Origin: an uncultured Flavobacteriaceae bacterium
GTDB taxonomy: Bacteria; Bacteroidota; Bacteroidia; Flavobacteriales; Flavobacteriaceae
Length of the DNA: 64,000 nucleotides
Assembly: GCA_947497245.1 (NCBI GenBank)
Contig: CANMFO010000001.1
Coordinates: forward strand, 806,001-870,000
Reading direction: 5' to 3'
Shown here: piece after piece, positions 8,425 to 16,678 of the stretch
How the letters are laid out: each line of letters begins with the position of its first letter
Position numbering within the stretch: position 1 is the stretch's first letter
Translations under genes and position numbers: made by a program
Notes under the pieces: generated by a model
What the model was told of the DNA's origin: nothing
The model's input: only the letters and a program-made list of their open reading frames with translations
Database searches by the model: none

Positions 8425-9375
8425 ATGGAACTACGCAAATTAGGTTACAGCGATCTACGACTCTCCACCATCGGATTGGGAACCTGGGCGATGGGGGGCG
8501 GTGACTGGAAGTTTGGCTGGGGGCCACAGAACGACGATTCCTCGACAGCCGCGATCCACAAGGCCCTGGACGAGGGAATCAATTGGATCGATACGGCCGC
8601 CATATATGGTCATGGCCGCTCCGAAGAAGTAGTGGGCAGGGCGATAAAGGGCATCCGCGACTCGGTGGTCATCGCCACAAAATGTGGAAGGGTATGGGAA
8701 GGGGAGAGCCGCGAGATCAAAAAATCACTGAAGGCAAAGAGCATCCGCAGAGAAGTGGAAGCCAGTCTAAGACGTCTCGATATTGAAAGAATAGACCTGT
8801 ACCAGCTCCATTGGCCCGAACCGGACGAACAACTTGAAGAGGGGTGGGGGACCATGGCGGAGCTGGTCAAAGAGGGCAAGGTGCGTTATGTCGGGGTCTC
8901 CAATTTTGACCTGCAGCAGCTGAAACGGGCACAGGCCATCCATCCCATTGCCTCTTTACAACCTCCCTACAATATGTTGCGGCGCGAGATCGAGGAGGGG
9001 ATTATCGGTTTTTGCAAGGCCAACCAGATCGGCATGATTGCATACAGCCCCATGCAGGCCGGGCTGCTGACCGGCAAATTCAGCCGGGAACGGGCGACAG
9101 GGTTGCCCGAATCGGACTGGCGGGGCCGGCACCCTTTTTTCAGGGAACCCCTCTTGAGCAAACATTTGGACATCGTCGGACAACTGCGGGAAGTCGCGGA
9201 CCAAAAGGGATGCACCCTACCGCAACTTGCATTGGCCTGGGTCCTGCGGGACAAGACCATGACCTCGGCCATTGTGGGAGCACGATCACCAGAGCAGATC
9301 AGGGAAACCGCAAGGGCGGGAGATATTCGCCTGACCCCCGAGGAAATCTTGGAGATCGAAGGGATCCTAGGGTAG
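8425..9375 (+). CDS. Aldo/keto reductase
   Basis: 316-residue cytosolic NAD(P)H-dependent oxidoreductase of the AKR superfamily (TIM barrel). The catalytic tetrad is visible: Asp56 and Tyr61 in DTAAIYG, Lys86 in ATKCG and His129 in LYQLHWPE. The C-terminal nucleotide-binding signature IVGARSPEQIRE is also present. It starts 41 bases after the membrane protein on the same strand and could be co-transcribed. The substrate cannot be inferred; sugar or aldehyde dehydrogenation (galactose dehydrogenase-like subgroup) is possible. Confidence 0.88.
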   Translation: MELRKLGYSDLRLSTIGLGTWAMGGGDWKFGWGPQNDDSSTAAIHKALDEGINWIDTAAIYGHGRSEEVVGRAIKGIRDSVVIATKCGRVWEGESREIKKSLKAKSIRREVEASLRRLDIERIDLYQLHWPEPDEQLEEGWGTMAELVKEGKVRYVGVSNFDLQQLKRAQAIHPIASLQPPYNMLRREIEEGIIGFCKANQIGMIAYSPMQAGLLTGKFSRERATGLPESDWRGRHPFFREPLLSKHLDIVGQLREVADQKGCTLPQLALAWVLRDKTMTSAIVGARSPEQIRETARAGDIRLTPEEILEIEGILG

Positions 9376-9739
9376 CGCAGCGCGTTCAGGAACCGTCTTA
9401 CCCAACAAGCTGTGCAGTTCAACGCCAATTGGCCGAACTTCCTTCTTTCGGACGGTATTTGTGATCCGATTCGCAGGTATTTTTTCCTTCCCATACTTCT
9501 TTTAGGGATGCTTCCACCGCTTCCGGTGATGTTTAGGGCGTTTGAAATTTGCAGTGCGCTCCATTGGAATGATTTTGTTAATACGTAATTTATTTCTTAC
9601 TTAATTTTTGTATATTTAGATGCCCCTTCAATAATACTCCTACATTTTACTTCCCCCTTTGACCGTTCCGGCCCAAACCCCCCTAGGCCGTGTCGCTTTT
9701 GAATAAGCTGTTTAACAAGTTCGAACAAACCATACCGTC
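9376..9739. other. Intergenic region upstream of the patatin/ATPase/HNH operon
   Basis: 364 bases with no convincing gene. It holds a small hairpin, CACCG (9515-9519) and CGGTG (9524-9528) around a 4-base loop, possibly the end of the reductase transcript. An AT-rich stretch follows at about 9573-9622, ending AATTTTTGTATATTTAG, which looks like a Bacteroidota promoter zone but does not match TAnnTTTG exactly. The composition shift here marks the left edge of the candidate defence module. Confidence 0.4.
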
Positions 9740-11635
9740 ATGCCAGAAGAAACCAACCCTACCTTTCATTTGGGTCTTACCATGGCCGGAGCAGTTTCAG
9801 CAGGATGCTACACTGCCGGCGTCGTTGATTATCTTTTTGAAGTTTTGGATCTGTGGGATAGGGCCAAAAAAGGAACTGTTCCGGATATTCCCAAGGAATT
9901 GGTACCAAAGCACAATGTGGTAATCGATGCCATGGGAGGTACCTCGGCCGGTGGGATGGCCACGATCATGACCGTGCTGTACGCGTTGAACGGAAAAATA
10001 AATCCGGTAAGGGATATCCCTGAGGATCCAAGGGACCATTACAATGTCCTCTATGACAGTTGGATACATATGGATGACGATGAGAAGTTGACATTTGAAA
10101 AACTTTGGGAGACAGAAGACCTGGAAAATGGCAGATTGAAGTCCATCTTGAACAGTACGGCAATTGACAACATCGCCAAGAAAGCGTTTCGGGACATTGA
10201 TGATGATTTGGATTTTGAACAGCATATAACGGAAAACCTGCCGGAATTTGTCTCAAAGGATTTGGAAGTACTTCTCGCCCATACCTTGTTGCGCGGGATA
10301 CCCTTATCCGTCAATTTTAGGACGAAGATTGCCCGCAAAAACAAAACGGCCCCGAAACACAATACGTTTGAACATTTTTTAATGTCCCATTTCAAGTTGA
10401 ACCATGGAAAAGCCGTGGACGAAAGTAACTACCTATGGCTGAACCCTTATCATGCCGATCATGCAAACAAAATGACCCTTTCAACAATTTCCACTGGTGC
10501 CTTTCCTCTTGGACTTGCATACAGGGAATTCGATCAAGGGCAGTTTACCGACGATTACATCAGATCCATCGTCAAGCGGATCATATATGGCAAGTTTGGA
10601 ACAAGGAACCCAGATGAAAACGGGCAAATTGACCTGAACAACTTCCCATCCTTGTTCGAATCTATTACGGTTGACGGAGGAGCGATAAATAATGAGCCCT
10701 ATCGAGAAGTTGAAAGCATCCTTAAAAAGAGGTATTTAAAAAAAGACAGCGACTACCAAGATTTTGGAATGATCATGATCGATCCGTTCCCTGACAATGA
10801 TGACATTAAGAGGGAATACAAGAAACCGGAAAGTTTGGTCCACGTCATTCCGAACCTGATTCAGACCTTGTGGAATCAGTCCAAGGTAAAGCGAAAGGAA
10901 ATGCTGGAGCAATATTCGACGGACTATTTTAGGGGGGTCATTTATCCTAGAAAGCATTTTACCAAGGCGGATGGAAGCTATTCATCACGGGATAAAAACC
11001 CCATTACCAGCGCATCTTTTGGTGCTTTTGGAGGGTTTTTAGATATAAATTTTAGGGTACATGACTTCTTTTTGGGTAGGAACAACGCCCGAAATTTTGT
11101 GCAGTACTTCGGAAGTTTCCCCTATGATCCTACTACCAATAACGTGCATCCGATACATGAATCGTGGACCGAGGCCATGATCGAAAAGTTTAAAATAAAA
11201 AGAACGGTAGATGGCAAAGAAACTCTTTTCCTTCCATTGGTTCCCGATTTGAATTTGGTAATTGAAAACAAAAAACCCGGTGAGAACCGGTACAACTATA
11301 CTTTTAAGGAGAAGCCAAAATACAACCCGCAAGGATTGATCAGACTTAAAAAGAAGATCAACCAGCGGTTTGCCAAAGTGATAGAAAGTGTTTTAATGGA
11401 GTTTGAAAAAAGTAAAGCACCAAAAAAAGCAAACCCCATTTCCAATGAATGGCTGGACAGGATATTCAAACCCAATATTTGGAAAAGGATAAAATCGGGG
11501 GTAGCCAACGGAATACTAAAGGTTTTTAAGAAACCTGTAAAAAATGGATTGGCATCCATGGCCACTAAATCCGTAATTAAAATGGCGCTTGAAAACCTCG
11601 AGGACATGGGAATACTTGAAAAACCCGATTCTTGA
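9740..11635 (+). CDS. Patatin-like phospholipase (first gene of candidate defence operon)
   Basis: 631 residues, no signal peptide. The patatin catalytic elements are complete: glycine-rich oxyanion region TMAGAVSAGCYTAG (14-27), nucleophile Ser69 in GGTSAGG (66-72) and catalytic Asp312 in VDGGAINNEPYR. Patatins are Ser-Asp acyl hydrolases that cleave membrane phospholipids; several serve as membrane-destroying effectors in anti-phage systems such as CBASS CapV, but no cGAS-like cyclase or cyclic-nucleotide gene is nearby. The C-terminal ~300 residues are long and unassigned, ending in a basic region (KRIKSGVANGILKVFKKPVKN) that could touch membrane. The ATPase ATG lies 55 bases downstream, same strand. 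Codon use is more A/T-rich than in the flanks, by eye. Confidence 0.85.
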   Translation: MPEETNPTFHLGLTMAGAVSAGCYTAGVVDYLFEVLDLWDRAKKGTVPDIPKELVPKHNVVIDAMGGTSAGGMATIMTVLYALNGKINPVRDIPEDPRDHYNVLYDSWIHMDDDEKLTFEKLWETEDLENGRLKSILNSTAIDNIAKKAFRDIDDDLDFEQHITENLPEFVSKDLEVLLAHTLLRGIPLSVNFRTKIARKNKTAPKHNTFEHFLMSHFKLNHGKAVDESNYLWLNPYHADHANKMTLSTISTGAFPLGLAYREFDQGQFTDDYIRSIVKRIIYGKFGTRNPDENGQIDLNNFPSLFESITVDGGAINNEPYREVESILKKRYLKKDSDYQDFGMIMIDPFPDNDDIKREYKKPESLVHVIPNLIQTLWNQSKVKRKEMLEQYSTDYFRGVIYPRKHFTKADGSYSSRDKNPITSASFGAFGGFLDINFRVHDFFLGRNNARNFVQYFGSFPYDPTTNNVHPIHESWTEAMIEKFKIKRTVDGKETLFLPLVPDLNLVIENKKPGENRYNYTFKEKPKYNPQGLIRLKKKINQRFAKVIESVLMEFEKSKAPKKANPISNEWLDRIFKPNIWKRIKSGVANGILKVFKKPVKNGLASMATKSVIKMALENLEDMGILEKPDS

Positions 11636-11690
11636 GCGTTCACGGGATTTTACTTTAAACTGCCATTGAGCCAAATACGACTTGTATAGT

Positions 11691-13205
11691 ATGGATACAC
11701 TATTGGAAGGCCTAAAAACCTTTTTGGGCGACACAACTAATTTAGCCGTTGTCCTAGGCGTTATTTTAGGATTTATCATCTCACGATCATCGTCCCTCAT
11801 AAAGACGATTTCATTATGGTTTCGCAAATATTTCAATCACTTGGTTCGACTTAGGACAAAAAAAACTGCGGCCAAAAGGGAAGGGACCCCCTCCAAAAAT
11901 ACCAATGATCAATTTTCCAAAAAGGTTCCGTCCAAGTCCGCCCTCTATCTGAAGGAGATTGAATTAAATAATGTTAGGTGTTTCTCCAACCTGAAAATGA
12001 ACTTTGACCAAGGGAAGAACCTTGCAAGTTCAATCTCCATATTGGGAGATAATTCCCTTGGTAAATCAACATTGTTGAAGGCCATTGCACTCACCTTTTG
12101 CAACGAAAGCGACTCAATTGCCTTAATTAAGTCAATGAGCGGGCGGTTGCTCACAAGTGGAAAAAAAAGAGGGTTTATAAGGGCAAAGCTTGTGGACAGC
12201 GATTCGGGTGAAGTCTATACGGTAGAGAAAACCATTGTTCAAACCACTGACGGCGAGGAAAGTATCAAACAACTTTTCGCGCCTCCCCCCAAAAAAATCT
12301 TCATTTGCGCGTATGGCACGCAACGTTCAAGGGCCGCGAGCACCAGTTATAGCAAGTACAGTCCCGGTCTTGCCGTACAAAGTCTGTTTGATGATTCGAG
12401 CGTTCTTCAAAACCCTGAAATCGTTTTGCTCCGATGTCCCAAGGAATTGAGAACCTTGATTCAAAACAAGTTGCTGGACGTATTGCTATTGGATAGCTCC
12501 AAGGACCGAATAATTGATGACAATGAAGGTATCAGTTTTGAGGGGCCATGGGGCAAAATACCTTTTTCCGCTTTAAGTGACGGATACCGTAGTACGGTTC
12601 AATGGATACTGGACATGTTTTCATGGATAATTTTGCATGAAAGGCGGTTGGCTTCGACCGATTCCGCGGGCATAGTCCTGATTGATGAAATAGAGCAGCA
12701 CCTACACCCCAAGTGGCAACGTTTCATTATACAGCGGATAAGTAGACAATTTCCCAGAATGCAACTGGTTGCTACAACGCATACTCCATTGGTCGTTTCC
12801 GGAGGTTCCGATTTGGAGCAGCACAAAATTATCCGTCTGGTAAACAATGGCAGTGCCATTGTACATGAGTCCATAGACCCCAAATTACTGCAGGGCCAAA
12901 GAGCGGACGAGGTATTGACATCCATTTTTGAACTTGCCACAAGCCGGAGCCCCGGGAGTTCCTTTAAAATTCAGCGTTATTTTGAACTTGGTTCGAAAAA
13001 AAATCTGGACAAAAAACAAAGGGAGGAATATGAAGAATTAAAGGATCGACTCGACCCCATAATCAGTTTTGGGGAAAACAGCCTTGAAAAAAATGTTGAA
13101 ACGGCGGTTGCGGAAACCCTAAGGGGCATGCTTAAAAGTACTTCCAAAGAAATGGATTTTGAAGTAAAAAAACAGCTTAGGGAACTTTTTAATGATAAAA
13201 AATGA
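11691..13205 (+). CDS. Membrane-anchored ABC/SMC-type ATPase, PtuA-like
   Basis: 504 residues from the ATG at 11691 (a TTG at 11682 is also in frame). Residues ~18-33 (LAVVLGVILGFIIS) form an N-terminal membrane anchor, followed by a basic linker to ~82. The ATPase domain begins at YLKEIELNNVRCF, with Walker A GDNSLGKST (119-127), ABC-like signature LSDGYRST (from 295), Walker B VLIDEIEQHLHPKWQ (Asp332, Glu333) and H-loop His364 in THTPLVVSG. This is the RecF/AAA_21-type architecture of Septu PtuA, OLD and retron-associated ATPases. The HNH gene starts 7 bases after its stop. A membrane anchor is unusual for PtuA. Role: probable sensor/ATPase of a nuclease complex (inference). Confidence 0.82.
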   Translation: MDTLLEGLKTFLGDTTNLAVVLGVILGFIISRSSSLIKTISLWFRKYFNHLVRLRTKKTAAKREGTPSKNTNDQFSKKVPSKSALYLKEIELNNVRCFSNLKMNFDQGKNLASSISILGDNSLGKSTLLKAIALTFCNESDSIALIKSMSGRLLTSGKKRGFIRAKLVDSDSGEVYTVEKTIVQTTDGEESIKQLFAPPPKKIFICAYGTQRSRAASTSYSKYSPGLAVQSLFDDSSVLQNPEIVLLRCPKELRTLIQNKLLDVLLLDSSKDRIIDDNEGISFEGPWGKIPFSALSDGYRSTVQWILDMFSWIILHERRLASTDSAGIVLIDEIEQHLHPKWQRFIIQRISRQFPRMQLVATTHTPLVVSGGSDLEQHKIIRLVNNGSAIVHESIDPKLLQGQRADEVLTSIFELATSRSPGSSFKIQRYFELGSKKNLDKKQREEYEELKDRLDPIISFGENSLEKNVETAVAETLRGMLKSTSKEMDFEVKKQLRELFNDKK

Positions 13206-13211
13206 TGCGGC

Positions 13212-14039
13212 ATGGTAAAGATCGATATTTCATGGCCCGAAGAAGATGATTGGTTAAAGTGGCGCAAAGCCTGTGAAGCCGAAAAGAAAGCCCTAAAAGT
13301 TCAAGTCCGTGAGGGCAACAAACCCACGGTAAAGGATCTTTACAAAAAAAAGCAAATTAAGGACAAGTATTATTTTGGAGTTGATGGCCTGTTCAACGGA
13401 AAATGTGCATACTGCGAGACGTTCCTTAGGGACTTTCAGAGGGGGGATATAGAACATTTCAGGCCAAAATTGGGGGTGACAGATGAAAATGACCAACCTA
13501 TTGAGGTAGACTACGGCAATGGTCCCGAGGAACATATAGGGTACTATTGGATGTGTTATGACAAAACAAACCTGTTGCCCTCGTGCGTTACATGCAATCA
13601 GGCCACGAAGCTGAAAGATTACAAAATAGGCAAGCACAATCGCTTTCCGGTTATGGGAGATTATGCGATCGACGAATCTGGAATTGGAAAGGAGCAGCCC
13701 CTATTGATCAATCCGATTGTGGACGACCCTGCCAAATATATAGGATTGGAGACGGAGGGCAGGTTCAGGGGCTTTCTAAAAGGACTGGATGGAGAGGATC
13801 GGGGAGAAATGACGATTAAAATTTTGGGATTGAACCTCAGGGATCAGCTTGTCGAAAGGCGACAAGGAAAAATGAACGAAGTCAGGGCCAAACTGGTTGC
13901 CCTGATAATGGGTGTTGCCCCTGACGCCAAGGAAAAGATAATACGGGAACTTACCGAAATGCGAAACGGCAAGGGAGAATACTCACTGGCGGTAGTCGAA
14001 GTACTGAGAGAACATCAATCACTTTTCATGAACCTATGA
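13212..14039 (+). CDS. HNH endonuclease, PtuB-like (TIGR02646-type)
   Basis: 275-residue protein with an HNH core held by two CxxC pairs: C65-AYC68, then D79-I-E-H82-FRPK, then N120-LLPSC125-VTC128-N129, followed by HNRFPV (142-147). This order matches PtuB of Septu systems and the HNH proteins of PtuAB-containing retrons (TIGR02646); no reverse transcriptase is present here. It probably cuts DNA when activated by the ATPase upstream. The C-terminal ~100 residues are helical and may bind the partner. It starts 7 bases after the ATPase stop, so translation is probably coupled. The pairing with an ATPase is seen; the defence role is inferred from the family. Confidence 0.82.
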   Translation: MVKIDISWPEEDDWLKWRKACEAEKKALKVQVREGNKPTVKDLYKKKQIKDKYYFGVDGLFNGKCAYCETFLRDFQRGDIEHFRPKLGVTDENDQPIEVDYGNGPEEHIGYYWMCYDKTNLLPSCVTCNQATKLKDYKIGKHNRFPVMGDYAIDESGIGKEQPLLINPIVDDPAKYIGLETEGRFRGFLKGLDGEDRGEMTIKILGLNLRDQLVERRQGKMNEVRAKLVALIMGVAPDAKEKIIRELTEMRNGKGEYSLAVVEVLREHQSLFMNL

Positions 14040-14602
14040 TGTGACCGTGGGCAAGGTACGTCAACACCTAGCACGGCCCCGGTAGAATCATCGACTTAAA
14101 GTTTTGACAACTGCCCTTTTACCACATCTTTTGCTTCAATCGGTCCAAGGAACCGAGCACAAGGGCTCCGACCAAGCTCCATTCGCTTCGATTTAAGCAA
14201 GAATCGAAATGGCCCTTCCACCTTCCGATAGGGGTGGTGCGGGCAAATGGATCGCGCGGTCATCGGTTATTTGGCCAACCGCCATTGCCCATGTTGTAGG
14301 GTTCCCAGCTCCCTTTTCACCGCCATTCTTCCCGCTTATTCCCCTATACGCCCACTTGTTACACCACTTTTTTCAATCTGTTCCATTCGTTCCATATTGC
14401 GGCCGATTTGTTCAGGAACAGGGCATGGCGAATTGAGGTCATCGGGTTTTGGTGACATCGCGCCGCGAGGCATTAAAAGGAAATGAAACGGGGTAAAAAA
14501 GCAGCTAAAATTAAAAGGGTACAAATGGTTCTTTTCTGGTCACTTGTCCGGCTTGGGAAAAAAGGACGGGTATTGGGGCGGCGGGGGGTATTTAGGACAA
14601 AA
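14040..14602. other. Long intergenic region after the defence-like operon
   Basis: 563 bases without a convincing gene; the short open frames at 14209-14486 lack coding character. The left part holds an imperfect hairpin (listed separately); the rest has no clear promoter or repeat. It may be decayed sequence at the right boundary of the module. Confidence 0.35.
14161..14217. terminator. Imperfect stem-loop, possible transcript end of the three-gene operon
   Basis: TTCGATT (14187-14193) pairs with AATCGAA (14202-14208) around an 8-base loop; CCAT/ATGG extend it across a bulge, and AAGGGC (14161-14166) pairs with GCCCTT (14212-14217). There is no T-run after it, so a terminator call is weak; a structural or boundary element is equally possible. 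Confidence 0.3.
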
Positions 14603-15823
14603 ATGGGGCGCCACTCCTTCCTGATGGGGTTTGCCTTGGCGATGGTACCGTTTTCCTGCACCGATGGTCCGGAACGGTCCAAACAATGGTACAAGGGCAA
14701 CCTGCATGCCCACTCCTATTGGAGCGACGGCAACGAATTTCCAGAACGGATTATGGAGTGGTACAAGGCCCAAGGCTATCAGTTTACGGTGCTATCGGAC
14801 CACAACACCCTGGCCGAGGGCGACAAATGGATAAGGATATCAAAATGGGGACATTTGCAAAAGGGTTTTGGAAACTACCTTAAAAAGTACGGGGAGGGGT
14901 GGGTTGACCATAAAAGGGACAGTACAGGCGCCACCCTGGTGAAATTAAAGACTTTGGAGGAATACCGCCCCCTTTTCGAGGAAGATGGGCGCTTTCTGAT
15001 CCTGCCCTCCGAGGAAATCACCACGGACTTCAACAACAGGCCCATACACCTCAATGCCACCAATATCCAGCAAATGATAACGCCCCGTTCCGGTACCAGT
15101 GTGGCGGAGGTCCTGCAAAACAACATTGATGTCATATTGGAGCAGCGCAAAAGGAGCAAGGTACCGATCCTACCGCATATCAACCATCCCAATTACGGCT
15201 ATGCCATCCGGGCGGACGACCTTGTCCAGGTCCATGGATTACGGTTTTTTGAAGTCTATAACGGCCATCCCTTGGTCAACAATACGGGCGATTCCACCCA
15301 TCTGGGTACGGAGGCCATGTGGGACTTGATCAATGCCTCCTACCTGGAGCAAAAGAAACCCCTCTTATATGGTATCGCCTCGGACGACAGCCACCACTAC
15401 CATCGATACAGCAAGGAGAATAGCAATCCGGGCCGCGGCTGGGTCATGGTGCAGGCCGATAGCCTAAGTACCTCCGGAATTATCCATGCTATGGAAAAGG
15501 GCGACTTCTATGCCTCCACCGGGGTGGTGCTTAAGCGGGTGGAACATAAAGACAAGAGCCTTACAATCGAGGTGGAGCCCAGACCAGGGACCCGCTATGA
15601 GATCCAGTATATCGGTCTGGAGCGCGCCACATGGCAATCCAAGGTCCTTGAGCGCGTATCCGGCACTAAGGCCAGGTTTCAACTAAACGCCCGCTACCTG
15701 TTTGTCCGCGCTAAAGTGGTCTCGGACCAAAGCAATCCAAACGTTTTTGACGAGAGCGAATACGAAAGGGCCTGGACGCAGCCCATGATGGTGGATGTGG
15801 AGAAGGGGGATAATGAAAGGTAA
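14603..15823 (+). CDS. PHP-domain phosphoesterase lipoprotein
   Basis: 406 residues from the ATG at 14603, chosen because it gives a short lipoprotein-type signal (MGRHSFLMGFALAMVPFSC); the longer frame to 14483 adds 40 basic residues. Metal-binding PHP motifs are visible in order: GNLHAHSYWSDG, VLSDHNTL, PSEEIT, LPHINHPNYG and SDDSHHYHRY. PHP-family enzymes of this CehA/McbA-like type hydrolyse phosphoesters with a multi-metal centre. The C-terminal ~80 residues form a beta-rich domain. It probably sits in the periplasm or on the surface. Convergent with the methyltransferase gene. Substrate unknown. Confidence 0.8.
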   Translation: MGRHSFLMGFALAMVPFSCTDGPERSKQWYKGNLHAHSYWSDGNEFPERIMEWYKAQGYQFTVLSDHNTLAEGDKWIRISKWGHLQKGFGNYLKKYGEGWVDHKRDSTGATLVKLKTLEEYRPLFEEDGRFLILPSEEITTDFNNRPIHLNATNIQQMITPRSGTSVAEVLQNNIDVILEQRKRSKVPILPHINHPNYGYAIRADDLVQVHGLRFFEVYNGHPLVNNTGDSTHLGTEAMWDLINASYLEQKKPLLYGIASDDSHHYHRYSKENSNPGRGWVMVQADSLSTSGIIHAMEKGDFYASTGVVLKRVEHKDKSLTIEVEPRPGTRYEIQYIGLERATWQSKVLERVSGTKARFQLNARYLFVRAKVVSDQSNPNVFDESEYERAWTQPMMVDVEKGDNER

Positions 15824-15975
15824 TGGATACCCAGGAACTGTAAATGGGTATGGGGCCGATTCCCGACCCCGGTCTCCATTTACCAAAAGCATTTATGATG
15901 TGCAACGGATTCGTTTGTTCGATTTTCGTAGGAACAAGGATGGAAGTTGTACAAAATCCTTACAACTTTCAACCA

Positions 15976-16614
15976 TTATTTGATCGCCCTTCCCCTAATT
16001 TGGGGAATAATGGGAACAAAAGGAGAGTATGAATTATATTTTTCTACGGACAAAGAACTGAATCCGGCCAATTCCAGCAAGGTTTTGGTGTCGCGATTTG
16101 TATTGCAGCCTTCAAAAAACCAATGCCATGGTTTATGGATCAAGTTTTGTATCATGCCCAGAATGGAATTTTCCCTTGCCCTTACATGTTCAATAAATAC
16201 AAATTCCCCGGAAGGCCTTAAAATACGCTTGATTTGATCCACGCATTTCGCTGGATGCCGCACGGTGCAAAGCACCAACGTACAAACGACAAAATCACAT
16301 GAATTGTCCGGCAAATCTATGACCTCGCCCATTAATGTCCGTATATCGAGTTGTATTCCGTATTTGGCCGCACTTTTTTTGAGATTGGCATGCATATGCC
16401 TATTGGGTTCAATGGCGATCAGCCGGGTCCCCCTTTTGAGGTAGCGCATGTTGGCCCCGGCTCCAGGGCCTATTTCAACAACCGTCCCGGGATGGTTCTT
16501 AAAAAGTGCTTTTTTTGATTTTCCGAAAAGATAATCCATATAGCCTGAAAGCATTTTGAACATCCAAGAGTTAATTGGACCTAGAACAGCATTGTTTTTG
16601 AATTCGTTGCACAT
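15976..16614 (-). CDS. Class I SAM-dependent methyltransferase
   Basis: 212 residues with a Rossmann-type SAM-binding fold: motif I VVEIGPGAGANMRYL (about 45-59), acidic end of beta-2 in IAIEPNRHMH, and motif FVVCTLVLCTV followed by ILRPSGEFVFIEHV. The overall look (EPNRHMH, HPAKCVDQIKRILRP, WHWFFEGC) resembles the METTL7/phospholipid or small-molecule methyltransferase group. No signal peptide. It lies downstream of the TonB-receptor-like gene on the opposite strand of the PHP gene, and could be read from its own promoter at 16615-16678. Substrate not deducible. Confidence 0.75.
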   Translation of the reverse strand: MCNEFKNNAVLGPINSWMFKMLSGYMDYLFGKSKKALFKNHPGTVVEIGPGAGANMRYLKRGTRLIAIEPNRHMHANLKKSAAKYGIQLDIRTLMGEVIDLPDNSCDFVVCTLVLCTVRHPAKCVDQIKRILRPSGEFVFIEHVRARENSILGMIQNLIHKPWHWFFEGCNTNRDTKTLLELAGFSSLSVEKYNSYSPFVPIIPQIRGRAIK

Positions 16615-16678
16615 GTTATTTACTTTAAATGGTTATTCAGGGAATGTCCGGCCCGTTGAACACAAGGGCCTAAACAGT

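Noticed and set aside
9740-11635. CBASS effector CapV
   Set aside because: The patatin resembles CapV in catalytic motifs, but there is no CD-NTase, Cap2/Cap3 or other cyclic-nucleotide gene beside it; the partners are an ATPase and an HNH protein.
11691-14039. Retron with PtuA/PtuB
   Set aside because: The ATPase/HNH pair fits retron accessory proteins, but no reverse transcriptase or msr/msd-like RNA was found within the flanking gene-free stretches.
14209-14486. Small genes after the HNH gene
   Set aside because: Two overlapping open frames without coding character, motif or start signal; treated as chance.
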